From the NCBI GenBank assembly GCA_910577285.1, contig CAJTLO010000003.1, positions 64,774-128,773 of the forward strand: a DNA stretch of 64,000 nt, written 5' to 3'. Positions 57,155-64,000 of this stretch are shown in pieces (the first letter of the stretch is position 1; every line of letters begins with the position of its first letter). The translations under genes and the position numbers were made by a program. The notes below the pieces were generated by a model, which saw nothing but the letters and a program-made list of their open reading frames with translations, was not told where the DNA came from and did no database searches. This stretch comes from an uncultured Rikenellaceae bacterium. Lineage in GTDB: Bacteria > Bacteroidota > Bacteroidia > Bacteroidales > Rikenellaceae.

Positions 57155-58906
57155 ATGGAACTGTATCGAGATAAGGAAGATAAGAAGGACTGCACGCTCG
57201 ACGTGGGGCGCGGCTGCGAGTTTTGCGGCTGCGGAGGCGACGACCTCGCGGCCGGCGTGAGCGAAGGGTGCTTCAAGCTGCATGTAACGGACTGGCTGAA
57301 GGAGTACCCCGACACCCTGCCCTCCGATATTTACGAAGTGAGATTTAAGAATACCCGGCGCGGTTATTACCAGAATGTGAACGGCCTTTCGCTGAAAGAG
57401 GGCGATATCGTGGCCGTGGAGGCGGCTCCGGGGCATGACATAGGCATCGTATCCCTGTCGGGCGATATGGTGGCCAGGCAGATGCGTCGCGTGGGCTTCA
57501 ATCCGCAGAACGGCGAGTTCCGCAAGATTTACCGCAAGGCCAAACCTTACGACATAGAGAAGTGGCAGGAGGCCATCGCCCTCGAGCACGGCACCATGAT
57601 AAAGGCCCGCCAGATCGCCGCCGAGATGAATCTCAACATGAAGATCGGCGACGTCGAGTATCAGGGCGATAAGATCAAGGCCATTTTCTATTACATCGCC
57701 GATGAGCGGGTGGATTTCCGCGAGCTTATCAAGGTCTTTGCGGATGTGTTCCATATCCGTGTGGAGATGAAGCAGATCGGTGCGCGGCAGGAGGCCGGTC
57801 GTATCGGCGGTATCGGCTCTTGCGGGCGCGAGCTGTGCTGTGCGTCGTGGATATCGAGTTTCATGTCGGTGACCACCAACGCTGCCCGCACCCAGGATAT
57901 TTCGCTCAACCCTCAGAAGTTGGCCGGGCAGTGCAGCAAACTGAAATGTTGCCTGGTTTACGAATACGACGATTACATGGATGCACGGCGGGAGTTCCCG
58001 CGGGTGTCGGAACCTTTGCAGGCCATGGACGGCGACTATTACTTCGTCAAGAACGATATTCTGGCCCGTACGATGTGCTTCAGCAGCGTGCCCGGTTCCA
58101 TGGCGGGGTTGGTGTCGCTGCCTGTCGAGCGGGTGCGCGAGATCATGAAGATGAACGCCAAGGGGATCAAGCCCGACCGCATCGAGGCGGCCGGGAGTGC
58201 GGCACGCGTCGAGGCCGACCCCGGATTCGTGAACGTCATCGGGGAGGACAGCATCACCCGTTTCGACAACAACCGGAAAAAGAAGAAGTCGCGCAGCGGT
58301 CGCGGCCGGGAGGAGCAGCGCGGCGAAGGACAGCGGTCGCGGCCGGAAGGTGCTCGGCAGCCGAAAGGCAATGCGGGCGGCGGTTCCGTTGCGGAAGGAG
58401 GCGCCACGCAGCAACGAGGCACGGAAGGGGCCGGGGGCGAGCATGCGCGTCAGGGCGGTGGAAACAATCGCCGGCGCGAAGGAAACAACGGTCGTTCCGG
58501 CGGCCAGAACCGTCCGCCGCGTCAGGCCTCGAACGGCGGGGAGGGCAATCGCGACGGTCGTCGCAACGATCGTCCGGCCGGCATGCGCCAGGAGGGAGAA
58601 CCTCAGGCAGCGAAGCCCGCTTCCGGTGGCGGTGAGCGTCAGGGCGGTCGTCCCTCGCAGCGCTCCGAACGGCAGCAGGGGCAGCGTCAGCGACCGGAGG
58701 GCCCGCGTCCGCCCAAAGGCGGCGAGGGTACTCCCGAAGGAGGTGCTTCCCGTCCGCGTGCCGAAAAGCCTCAGGGAGAAAACGGCCGCAGCGGAGGGAA
58801 TAACCGTCGGCGCGAAGGAAATAACGGCCGTTCCGGCGGTCAGAACCGCTCCCCGCGTCCGGCGGGAGATGGTGCCGGCGAGGCGGCCGGTCGGAAAGAG
58901 GAGTAA
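57155..58906 (+). CDS. PSP1-domain protein with long low-complexity basic tail
   Basis: 583 aa. The N-terminal 385 residues hold the PSP1/YaaT-type core, with cysteine clusters CEFCGCGG (about 22-29), CGRELCCASW (about 225-234) and CSKLKCCLVYE, as in YaaT/RicT proteins that bind iron-sulfur clusters and assist RNA processing in Bacillus. The last 190 or so residues are disordered, rich in Arg, Gly, Gln and Asn, with a duplicated GGNNRRREGNNGRSGGQNR block. The ATG at 57155 was chosen by the family start. gldH follows after 214 bases. Confidence 0.9.
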   Translation: MELYRDKEDKKDCTLDVGRGCEFCGCGGDDLAAGVSEGCFKLHVTDWLKEYPDTLPSDIYEVRFKNTRRGYYQNVNGLSLKEGDIVAVEAAPGHDIGIVSLSGDMVARQMRRVGFNPQNGEFRKIYRKAKPYDIEKWQEAIALEHGTMIKARQIAAEMNLNMKIGDVEYQGDKIKAIFYYIADERVDFRELIKVFADVFHIRVEMKQIGARQEAGRIGGIGSCGRELCCASWISSFMSVTTNAARTQDISLNPQKLAGQCSKLKCCLVYEYDDYMDARREFPRVSEPLQAMDGDYYFVKNDILARTMCFSSVPGSMAGLVSLPVERVREIMKMNAKGIKPDRIEAAGSAARVEADPGFVNVIGEDSITRFDNNRKKKKSRSGRGREEQRGEGQRSRPEGARQPKGNAGGGSVAEGGATQQRGTEGAGGEHARQGGGNNRRREGNNGRSGGQNRPPRQASNGGEGNRDGRRNDRPAGMRQEGEPQAAKPASGGGERQGGRPSQRSERQQGQRQRPEGPRPPKGGEGTPEGGASRPRAEKPQGENGRSGGNNRRREGNNGRSGGQNRSPRPAGDGAGEAAGRKEE

Positions 58907-59120
58907 CGGTCTTCTCTTTTCCGGTTCGTGCGTCGGTATCCGGTCGTTCGGAGAAAGGGGGCAGGGCGGTTCCGTCCGTCCCGCAGCCGTGGCCGGGAGG
59001 AGATAAGGCCGATGCCTTTGCCTGTCCTAAAGGGGCGGGAACGAAGCGGAGGAGTTCGTGAATGGCGGTGCGGCCGGCGGATTATCGTCGGTTGCACGGC
59101 GTGGTTTGATAAATGGAAGA

Positions 59121-59576
59121 ATGGCTACCGGACGTTCAAGGTTCGTAGGAGTGCTGGCGGCCGCGGTCGTGGCAGCGGGATGTTCCGGTCCGCAGGAGAG
59201 TGTGTCGACGGCGGTGGACCCCGGAGGCTGGGAGCGCGACGGGGTGCGGGAGATGGTGCTGCTCAATGCGGATACCGTTGCCCTGCGGGAGATCGCGGTG
59301 TTCGCCCTGACCGATGGAGGGAGTGTGGCGCGGTGCGATTCGCTTCGCCTGGAGGTGACGGTGTGTACGCCCGATTTGCTGCGCTTGACCGAGCGGGTCG
59401 TGTTGCCGTTCGGGGAGGAGTACGGTTCGGTGACTCGCCGTATCTTCCGGTCGCATGCGCTGCTGTCGAAAGAGGGACCTTACCGGTTTGCAGTGAGGCA
59501 TACGTCGGACCGTCCCCTGCGCGGGGTGCGGGCCGTAGGCATAGAGATAACGAAAACCGATCATGGGGAAAGATAA
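59121..59576 (+). CDS. gldH: GldH-like lipoprotein
   Basis: 151 aa. Signal peptide with lipobox VAAGC (Cys22). The mature part (WERDGVREMVLLNADTVALR, VVLPFGEEYGSVTRRIFRSH, RFAVRHTSDRPLRGVRAVGI) fits the GldH family of gliding-motility lipoproteins, which persist in non-gliding Bacteroidales, commonly beside a PSP1 protein as here. Role in this organism unknown. ATG 59121 gives a clean signal peptide. Its end overlaps trmB by 14 bases. Confidence 0.82.
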   Translation: MATGRSRFVGVLAAAVVAAGCSGPQESVSTAVDPGGWERDGVREMVLLNADTVALREIAVFALTDGGSVARCDSLRLEVTVCTPDLLRLTERVVLPFGEEYGSVTRRIFRSHALLSKEGPYRFAVRHTSDRPLRGVRAVGIEITKTDHGER

Positions 59577-60300
59577 ATACCGCAGGTTCCAGGAGAACCT
59601 CACCTTCACCAATATGGTGCAGCCCGAGTTCGACGAGGTATTCGGGCGGGAATACCGCCTCAGAGGGCGTTGGCACGAAGATTTTTTCCGTAACTCGAAT
59701 CCGATCGTTCTCGAACTCGGGTGCGGCAGAGGAGAGTATACTGTTGCGCTGGCCGAGCGCAATCCCGACAGGAACTATATCGGCGTCGACATCAAGGGAG
59801 CCCGCATGTGGCGCGGCGCCAAGACGGCCACCGAGAGGGGAATGACCAATGCGGGGTTCCTGCGCACGCGTATCGAGTTTATCAACGCCTGTTTTGCGCC
59901 GGGCGAGGTGGATGAGATATGGATCACCTTTCCCGATCCTCAGCTCAAGAAGCAGCGGGTGAAAAAACGTCTTACCTCGCCGCAATTCCTGGGATATTAC
60001 GCGAAATTTCTGAAGCCCGACGGCCTCGTCCACCTGAAGACCGATTCGCGCCACCTGCACGAATATACCAAAGCGGTCATCGAGCGTAACGCGCTGCCGC
60101 TGCTGGCCTGCGGGTCCGACATATACGGCACCGGCATGGCCGATACGGACCTCTCCATTCAGACCGCTTACGAGCGCAAGTTCCGCGAACAGGGGTTGCC
60201 GATTACCTACCTGCGTTTCAGCCTGGGCGGGCGGAGCGAGTTCGATGCACCCGATTTCGAGGAGGAAGAGAATCTGGACGCCTCGAGGTTGGGCGAGTAG
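59563..60300 (+). CDS. trmB: tRNA (guanine-46-N7)-methyltransferase
   Basis: 245 aa. The SAM site reads VLELGCGRGEYTVALAE, followed by NYIGVDIKGARMWRGAK; EIWITFPDPQLKKQRVKKRL is the family catalytic/tRNA-binding signature. Methylates G46 of the tRNA variable loop. Last gene of the unit with gldH, overlapping it by 14 bases; a terminator follows. Confidence 0.95.
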   Translation: MGKDKYRRFQENLTFTNMVQPEFDEVFGREYRLRGRWHEDFFRNSNPIVLELGCGRGEYTVALAERNPDRNYIGVDIKGARMWRGAKTATERGMTNAGFLRTRIEFINACFAPGEVDEIWITFPDPQLKKQRVKKRLTSPQFLGYYAKFLKPDGLVHLKTDSRHLHEYTKAVIERNALPLLACGSDIYGTGMADTDLSIQTAYERKFREQGLPITYLRFSLGGRSEFDAPDFEEEENLDASRLGE

Positions 60301-60761
60301 CGGGTGCCGTTCCCTGTATCCTTTATTCTCTTATCGGATTGAGGAGGAAGATATGTAAGAGGTCGTCTGCTTTGCGGCAGACGGCCTCTTTTGCGTTTCG
60401 GAATGCACTTCGCGGGAGAGGTGCGGGCGCGAAGCGGTGTGTCGCGGCTGCCTTTTTGCGCTTTCGGGGGCGCAGGTAAGGAGTTTGGGAGAACACTGCG
60501 GACTGTGAAAATCCGTCGTTGCGCGGGGAGGAGGTTGCCGGTGGGTGGCCTTCGGGGCATTCTCTTGCCGCGGCTGCTGTTCGTCCCGGAGGGGCGGGAA
60601 TCGGTCGCGGGCGTTGCGAGGGAGCTATTTATCCTCTCGGTATCTTTTCCTGGTGGGGTCGGCCGTGCGTGCCGTATCGCTCTGCTTGTCGGCGTGCGGA
60701 AAGGGGCGGGGCGACTCTGCGGTCGGCAGCGGGAGAGCGCTCGTTCGCTCCGGAGCGGCTG
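60301..60761. other. Intergenic region with trmB terminator, no gene recognised
   Basis: Convergent trmB and radA units meet here. Apart from the hairpin at 60357-60392 I see no coding sequence or RNA. Confidence 0.55.
60357..60392. terminator. Terminator after trmB
   Basis: 14-base arms (60357-60370 and 60377-60390) with one T-G wobble and TTTGCG loop, ending CTCTTTT. Confidence 0.85.
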
Positions 60762-61109
60762 TCAGTCGCCCTCCGCCGTTGCTTGCTGGCGTTTATCCAG
60801 CTCGGCTTCCACCGTCAATTGGTATTGGATGGATTGCTCGAGGTTGTATCTGACCATATCTCGGGTGGCCGGCCAGCAATACGGATTGGACAGGGCGCTT
60901 TGGTACTTGATCTTCGCTATCTCTACATCCGTCCGGGCCTTGCGCAGCAAGGCTTGCAACTCTTCGGTATTCATCTCGGTCATGCTCTTTCCGGGAGCCG
61001 TCGCGGGATCCGGGCGTGGTGCGGGATAGGCCGAACAGGTACCCTCGGTCGCGTACCGGATGATGCAGCCGATAAGGACGATTCCGAATAGGATGAGTAG
61101 GACAGGCAT
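60762..61109 (-). CDS. Small single-span membrane protein
   Basis: 115 aa. A hydrophobic N-terminus (VLLILFGIVLIGCIIRYA, residues 3-20) is followed by a proline-rich stretch and then a helical, charged domain (MNTEELQALLRKARTDVEIAKIKY) with coiled-coil character. It begins 27 bases after the radA stop on the same strand, so probably co-transcribed. Not recognised; a lipoprotein reading with Cys15 is possible but the motif is poor. Confidence 0.65.
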   Translation of the reverse strand: MPVLLILFGIVLIGCIIRYATEGTCSAYPAPRPDPATAPGKSMTEMNTEELQALLRKARTDVEIAKIKYQSALSNPYCWPATRDMVRYNLEQSIQYQLTVEAELDKRQQATAEGD

Positions 61110-61136
61110 GGTCGTGAGTCGGTTTTTTTTGCGGAG

Positions 61137-62507
61137 TTACTCTTCGTCGTCGGTGAAGATGGCCTTCGGGAGTTGCTCGATGCGGCCCACGCGCACGATG
61201 CGGATGTTGCCGGGCACTTCGGATTTGTCGCGGTAGTAGGCCGACACCACAATGCGGTCGAAACCGAGCCGGGCGGCTTCGAGGATGCGTTGGTAGGTGC
61301 GCGGCGCGGGGCGCACTTCGCCCGAAAGCCCTACTTCGCCCGCGCAGCAGACCCCCGAGGCCAGCGGCCGGTCGAAATAGGAGGAGATGACCGCCGCCAC
61401 CACCGCAAGGTCGAGTCCCGTATCGGCTACCTTGAATCCCCCCGCAAAGTTCAGGAAAACATCTTTCTGGTACATTTTCATGCCCACGCGTTTCTCCAGT
61501 ACGGCGAGCAGCATGTTGAGCCGCTTGAGATCGAATCCGGTGGAGGAGCGCTGGGGCGTGCCGTATGTGGCGTTGCCCACGAGCGACTGCACCTCGATCA
61601 GGTAGGGCCGGATGCCGTCGGCCGCGGCGCCTACCGCGATGCCGCTCAGCGGTTCGTCGTAATGGGTGAGCAGGATCTCGGAGGGGTTGGCGACCTCCGC
61701 GAGCCCTTCGTTGCGCATCTCGAACACCCCGATCTCGTAGGTGGCGCCGAAACGGTTCTTGATACCCCGCAGGATTCGGTAGACGTTGTTGCCGTCGCCC
61801 TCGAACTGGAGGACGACATCCACGATGTGTTCCAGTACCTTGGGGCCCGCGATGGTGCCGTCTTTGGTGATGTGGCCGATCAGCAGGATGGAGGTGCCCG
61901 TGGTTTTGGCGTATTTGAGCAGCATGGCGGCGCATTCCCGAATCTGCGACACGCTGCCGGGCGACGATTCCAATACCTGGCTGTAGATCGTCTGGATGGA
62001 GTCCACCACCATCAGGTCGGGCCGGACGGCCTCGGCCTGTCGGATGATCTCTTCGAGAAGGGTTTCCGCATAGACGAGGCACTCTCCGTCGCCGCCGGCG
62101 AGCCTGTTCGCACGCATCTTGATCTGCTGCGGCGACTCCTCGCCCGATACGTAGAGTGTCCGCAACCCCCGGCTGCCGAGGGCGAGTTGCAGGGCGAGGG
62201 TCGACTTGCCGATTCCCGGTTCGCCGCCTAACAGGATAAGCGAGCCCTTTACCATGCCGCCGCCCAGCACGCGGTTTACTTCGCTTCCGCCCACGTCGAG
62301 CCGGCGGTGGTTGACCTCTTCGATCTCGCCTACGGGAACGGGATGGGCCTGGGGCCGTGCGAAGCCGGAGGAGGAGCGCTCCTCGCCACGGCTGATTACC
62401 TCCTCGGCGAACGTGTTCCATTCGCCGCATGCGGGGCATTTGCCGAGCCACTTGGGGGCTTCGTGTCCGCATGCCGTACAGAAATATGCCTTTTTAGTCT
62501 TTGCCAT
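61137..62507 (-). CDS. radA: DNA repair protein RadA
   Basis: 456 aa. C4 zinc finger CTACGHEAPKWLGKCPACGEW (about 9-29), RecA-like core with Walker A GGEPGIGKST and the RadA signature KNRFG (GIKNRFGATYEIGVF), and a C-terminal Lon-protease-like domain (DVFLNFAGGFKVADTGLDLA) without protease residues. Helps branch migration during recombination. ATG 62507 gives the standard MAKTKKAYFC start. Followed by the small membrane protein. Confidence 0.97.
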   Translation of the reverse strand: MAKTKKAYFCTACGHEAPKWLGKCPACGEWNTFAEEVISRGEERSSSGFARPQAHPVPVGEIEEVNHRRLDVGGSEVNRVLGGGMVKGSLILLGGEPGIGKSTLALQLALGSRGLRTLYVSGEESPQQIKMRANRLAGGDGECLVYAETLLEEIIRQAEAVRPDLMVVDSIQTIYSQVLESSPGSVSQIRECAAMLLKYAKTTGTSILLIGHITKDGTIAGPKVLEHIVDVVLQFEGDGNNVYRILRGIKNRFGATYEIGVFEMRNEGLAEVANPSEILLTHYDEPLSGIAVGAAADGIRPYLIEVQSLVGNATYGTPQRSSTGFDLKRLNMLLAVLEKRVGMKMYQKDVFLNFAGGFKVADTGLDLAVVAAVISSYFDRPLASGVCCAGEVGLSGEVRPAPRTYQRILEAARLGFDRIVVSAYYRDKSEVPGNIRIVRVGRIEQLPKAIFTDDEE

Positions 62508-62654
62508 GGGATGGAATGTGTGTCGGTGAACGATGCCGGCAGGGATCGGCCGGCTTTCCGTTTGACGACCGCCGGTCGGCTCGCGGCCGGCGAATCGTCG
62601 GTGGTGGGGCATTTCGTCCGCGGGAATCCGCTCGGGTTCGGTCCTGGCGGAATG

Positions 62655-63977
62655 CTATCGGATGAACAGCCGGTAGATGTCGTTGCCTGTGGCGTAGATG
62701 ATCAGCGTGAAGAGAATGAGCATGCCCGCTATCTGGGCATACATCAGGAACTTGTCGCCCGGCTTGCGACCCGTGACGACCTCCGCCAGCAGGAAGAGCA
62801 CATGCCCGCCGTCGAGCGCCGGAATGGGCAGGATGTTCATCACGGCCAGAATGATGGAGAGCAGCGCGGTGATCTCCCAGAAGGCGAGCCAGTTCCATTG
62901 TCCGGGGAAGATGTTGCCTATCGACAACGGTCCGCCCAGCGATTTGTAGGCTTCGGTTTTGGGACGGAAGATGAGCTTCAATTGTTTCCAGTAGCTTCCG
63001 ATCTCTTCGCCGAGGCGTTGCGTGCCTGCGGGGATCGCCTGCAGGAAGGTGTAGTCTTTCGTGTGGATGGGGGTGACGGCCAGCATGTCCACCGTCGCTC
63101 CCATCTTGCCCTCGTCGGAGATGCGTACGGGCAGGCGGCGGACGACGGTGTTCCCCGCGCTGTCGCGGGCCACGTCGATGTCGACCGTGCTGCCGCTCAG
63201 ATGCGGAAGCCGCTCGATGTACTGGTCGAAACGGTCGATCGCTTCCCCGTTCAGTCCCACGAGCCGGTCGCCGGGCCGGATGCCGGCCTCGGCCGCTCCG
63301 CCCCCTGCGGCCACCTCGCCCACGAGGAAGGGATAGCGCGGTGCGATGAAGTTGGCGTCCTGCGTCAGGTCGTTGACCGAAACCACCGGCGTGCGGAACG
63401 TCACCGTGTCGCCGTCGCGGAGTACCTTCGCCTCGTAGTTCTGTTCGAGCAGCAGCGCGATGCGCAGCAGGCGGAAATCTTCGTAGCTCGTGCCGTCGAT
63501 CGAGAGAATGCGGTCGCCGTCGTGGAAACCCATCTCCTTGCCCCGGTCGCTGAAGACGTAGCCGTAGGTCATGTCGCGGGTGGAGAGGTAGCTCTCGCCC
63601 CATTTCCAACTGATGCCCACATAGATGGCGAAAGCCAGGACGATGTTCATCAATACGCCGCCGATCATGATCAGCAGGCGTTGCCAGGCGGGTTTGCTTC
63701 GGAATTCGTCGGGTCGGGGGGCGCTCTTCAGTTGCTCGGTGTCCATGCTCTCGTCGATCATGCCGGCGAGTTTCACATAGCCGCCGAAGGGAATCCAGCC
63801 GATTCCGTAGCGTGTTCCCCGGCGGGTGAGCGATACCACGGGGCGTCCGAAGAAGAGTTGGAACTGCTCCACGCGCACCCCGAAAAGGCGGGCGAAGAGG
63901 AAGTGTCCCAGTTCGTGTATGATCACCAGCAGCGAAAAGCTGAGGATGAATTGCAGTACCTTGATGAGTATCTCCAT
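62655..63977 (-). CDS. rseP: RIP metalloprotease RseP (site-2 protease)
   Basis: 440 aa. Zinc motif HELGH in the first membrane span (LLVIIHELGHFLFARLFGV), two PDZ domains (about 115-290), and the second metal motif MNILPIPALDGGHVLF in span 3. Cuts transmembrane anti-sigma factors and leftover signal peptides. A membrane-embedded substrate is available in this window: the sigma-coupled protein at 39945-41342 (speculative link). The gene is probably preceded by dxr outside the window. The region 62508-62654 shows nothing. Confidence 0.95.
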   Translation of the reverse strand: MEILIKVLQFILSFSLLVIIHELGHFLFARLFGVRVEQFQLFFGRPVVSLTRRGTRYGIGWIPFGGYVKLAGMIDESMDTEQLKSAPRPDEFRSKPAWQRLLIMIGGVLMNIVLAFAIYVGISWKWGESYLSTRDMTYGYVFSDRGKEMGFHDGDRILSIDGTSYEDFRLLRIALLLEQNYEAKVLRDGDTVTFRTPVVSVNDLTQDANFIAPRYPFLVGEVAAGGGAAEAGIRPGDRLVGLNGEAIDRFDQYIERLPHLSGSTVDIDVARDSAGNTVVRRLPVRISDEGKMGATVDMLAVTPIHTKDYTFLQAIPAGTQRLGEEIGSYWKQLKLIFRPKTEAYKSLGGPLSIGNIFPGQWNWLAFWEITALLSIILAVMNILPIPALDGGHVLFLLAEVVTGRKPGDKFLMYAQIAGMLILFTLIIYATGNDIYRLFIR

Positions 63978-64000
63978 AAAGATCGGTCTTTGTCGGTGCG

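Noticed and set aside
55232..58444. 1070-codon open frame opposite MATE and PSP1 genes
   Set aside because: It runs through the 74-bp repeat array and shows no protein family features.

Overview
This 64 kb window is GC-rich (about 60%) Bacteroidota chromosome, most likely from the order Bacteroidales and plausibly an Alistipes/Rikenellaceae-type gut bacterium; the species cannot be fixed without a search. The evidence is the promoter grammar (TTTG, 19-21 bases, TAnnTTTG, with a start 5-7 bases on), lineage-typical genes (DUF4295 beside rpmG/rpmB, GldH, a PSP1-domain protein, a TamL-type lipoprotein, NigD-like and DUF2975 proteins, the glsA/glsB lipid pair) and a bile-salt-hydrolase-family enzyme. 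It is mostly core genome. No insertion sequence, prophage, CRISPR array or rRNA was seen; there is one tRNA.

Layout. 1-9.6 kb: aspartate kinase and a class-III aminotransferase, an outer-membrane protein, an M16 peptidase, a DUF2975/XRE pair, an acyl-ACP thioesterase and a ferritin-like protein. 9.6-12.2 kb: an accessory patch with a glycosyltransferase remnant and an intact GT2 gene, each preceded by the same tandem repeat. 12.2-25 kb: rpmB-rpmG-DUF4295, cinA, cvpA-rsgA-trmH, a GH2-family protein with an altered catalytic motif, acyl-CoA ligase, plsY, yitT and miaB. 25-31 kb: an ECF sigma factor with a 55-aa four-cysteine protein, a 54-aa winged-helix protein, an Imm51-like protein, rpmI-rplT, a three-repeat lipoprotein, and metK behind what reads as a SAM-II riboswitch. 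31.4-32.5 kb: two neighbouring decayed lipoprotein genes. 32.6-44.5 kb: tamL, nitroreductase, dapF, a DJ-1/PfpI-like protein, an alpha/beta hydrolase, a NigD-like lipoprotein, an ECF sigma factor translationally coupled to a protein that appears to join a cytoplasmic anti-sigma-like head to an outer-membrane barrel, rpiB, and glsA/glsB. 44.7-50.2 kb: recQ, a 3'-5' exonuclease, an rlmI-like methyltransferase, tRNA-Ser(TGA), a 120-bp direct duplication, and a lower-GC patch of decayed genes including a lipoprotein whose lipobox cysteine codon is TGA. 50.4-64 kb: a choloylglycine-hydrolase-family enzyme, ClpC, a TetR regulator, a MATE transporter, a three-copy 74-bp promoter-containing repeat, PSP1-gldH-trmB, radA with a small membrane protein, and rseP.

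How the parts fit. Envelope construction dominates: DAP/lysine supply (aspartate kinase, dapF), phospholipid and glycine lipids (plsY, acyl-CoA ligase, glsA, glsB), outer-membrane biogenesis (tamL), envelope signalling (two ECF sigma factors, rseP) and many surface lipoproteins. The points most worth following are the sigma/trans-envelope pair, the TGA-interrupted lipoprotein, the metK riboswitch, the dispersed promoter-bearing repeat family, and two -7 boxes so close to start codons that dapF and recQ mRNAs should be leaderless. All assignments come from reading the sequence; none was checked against a database.
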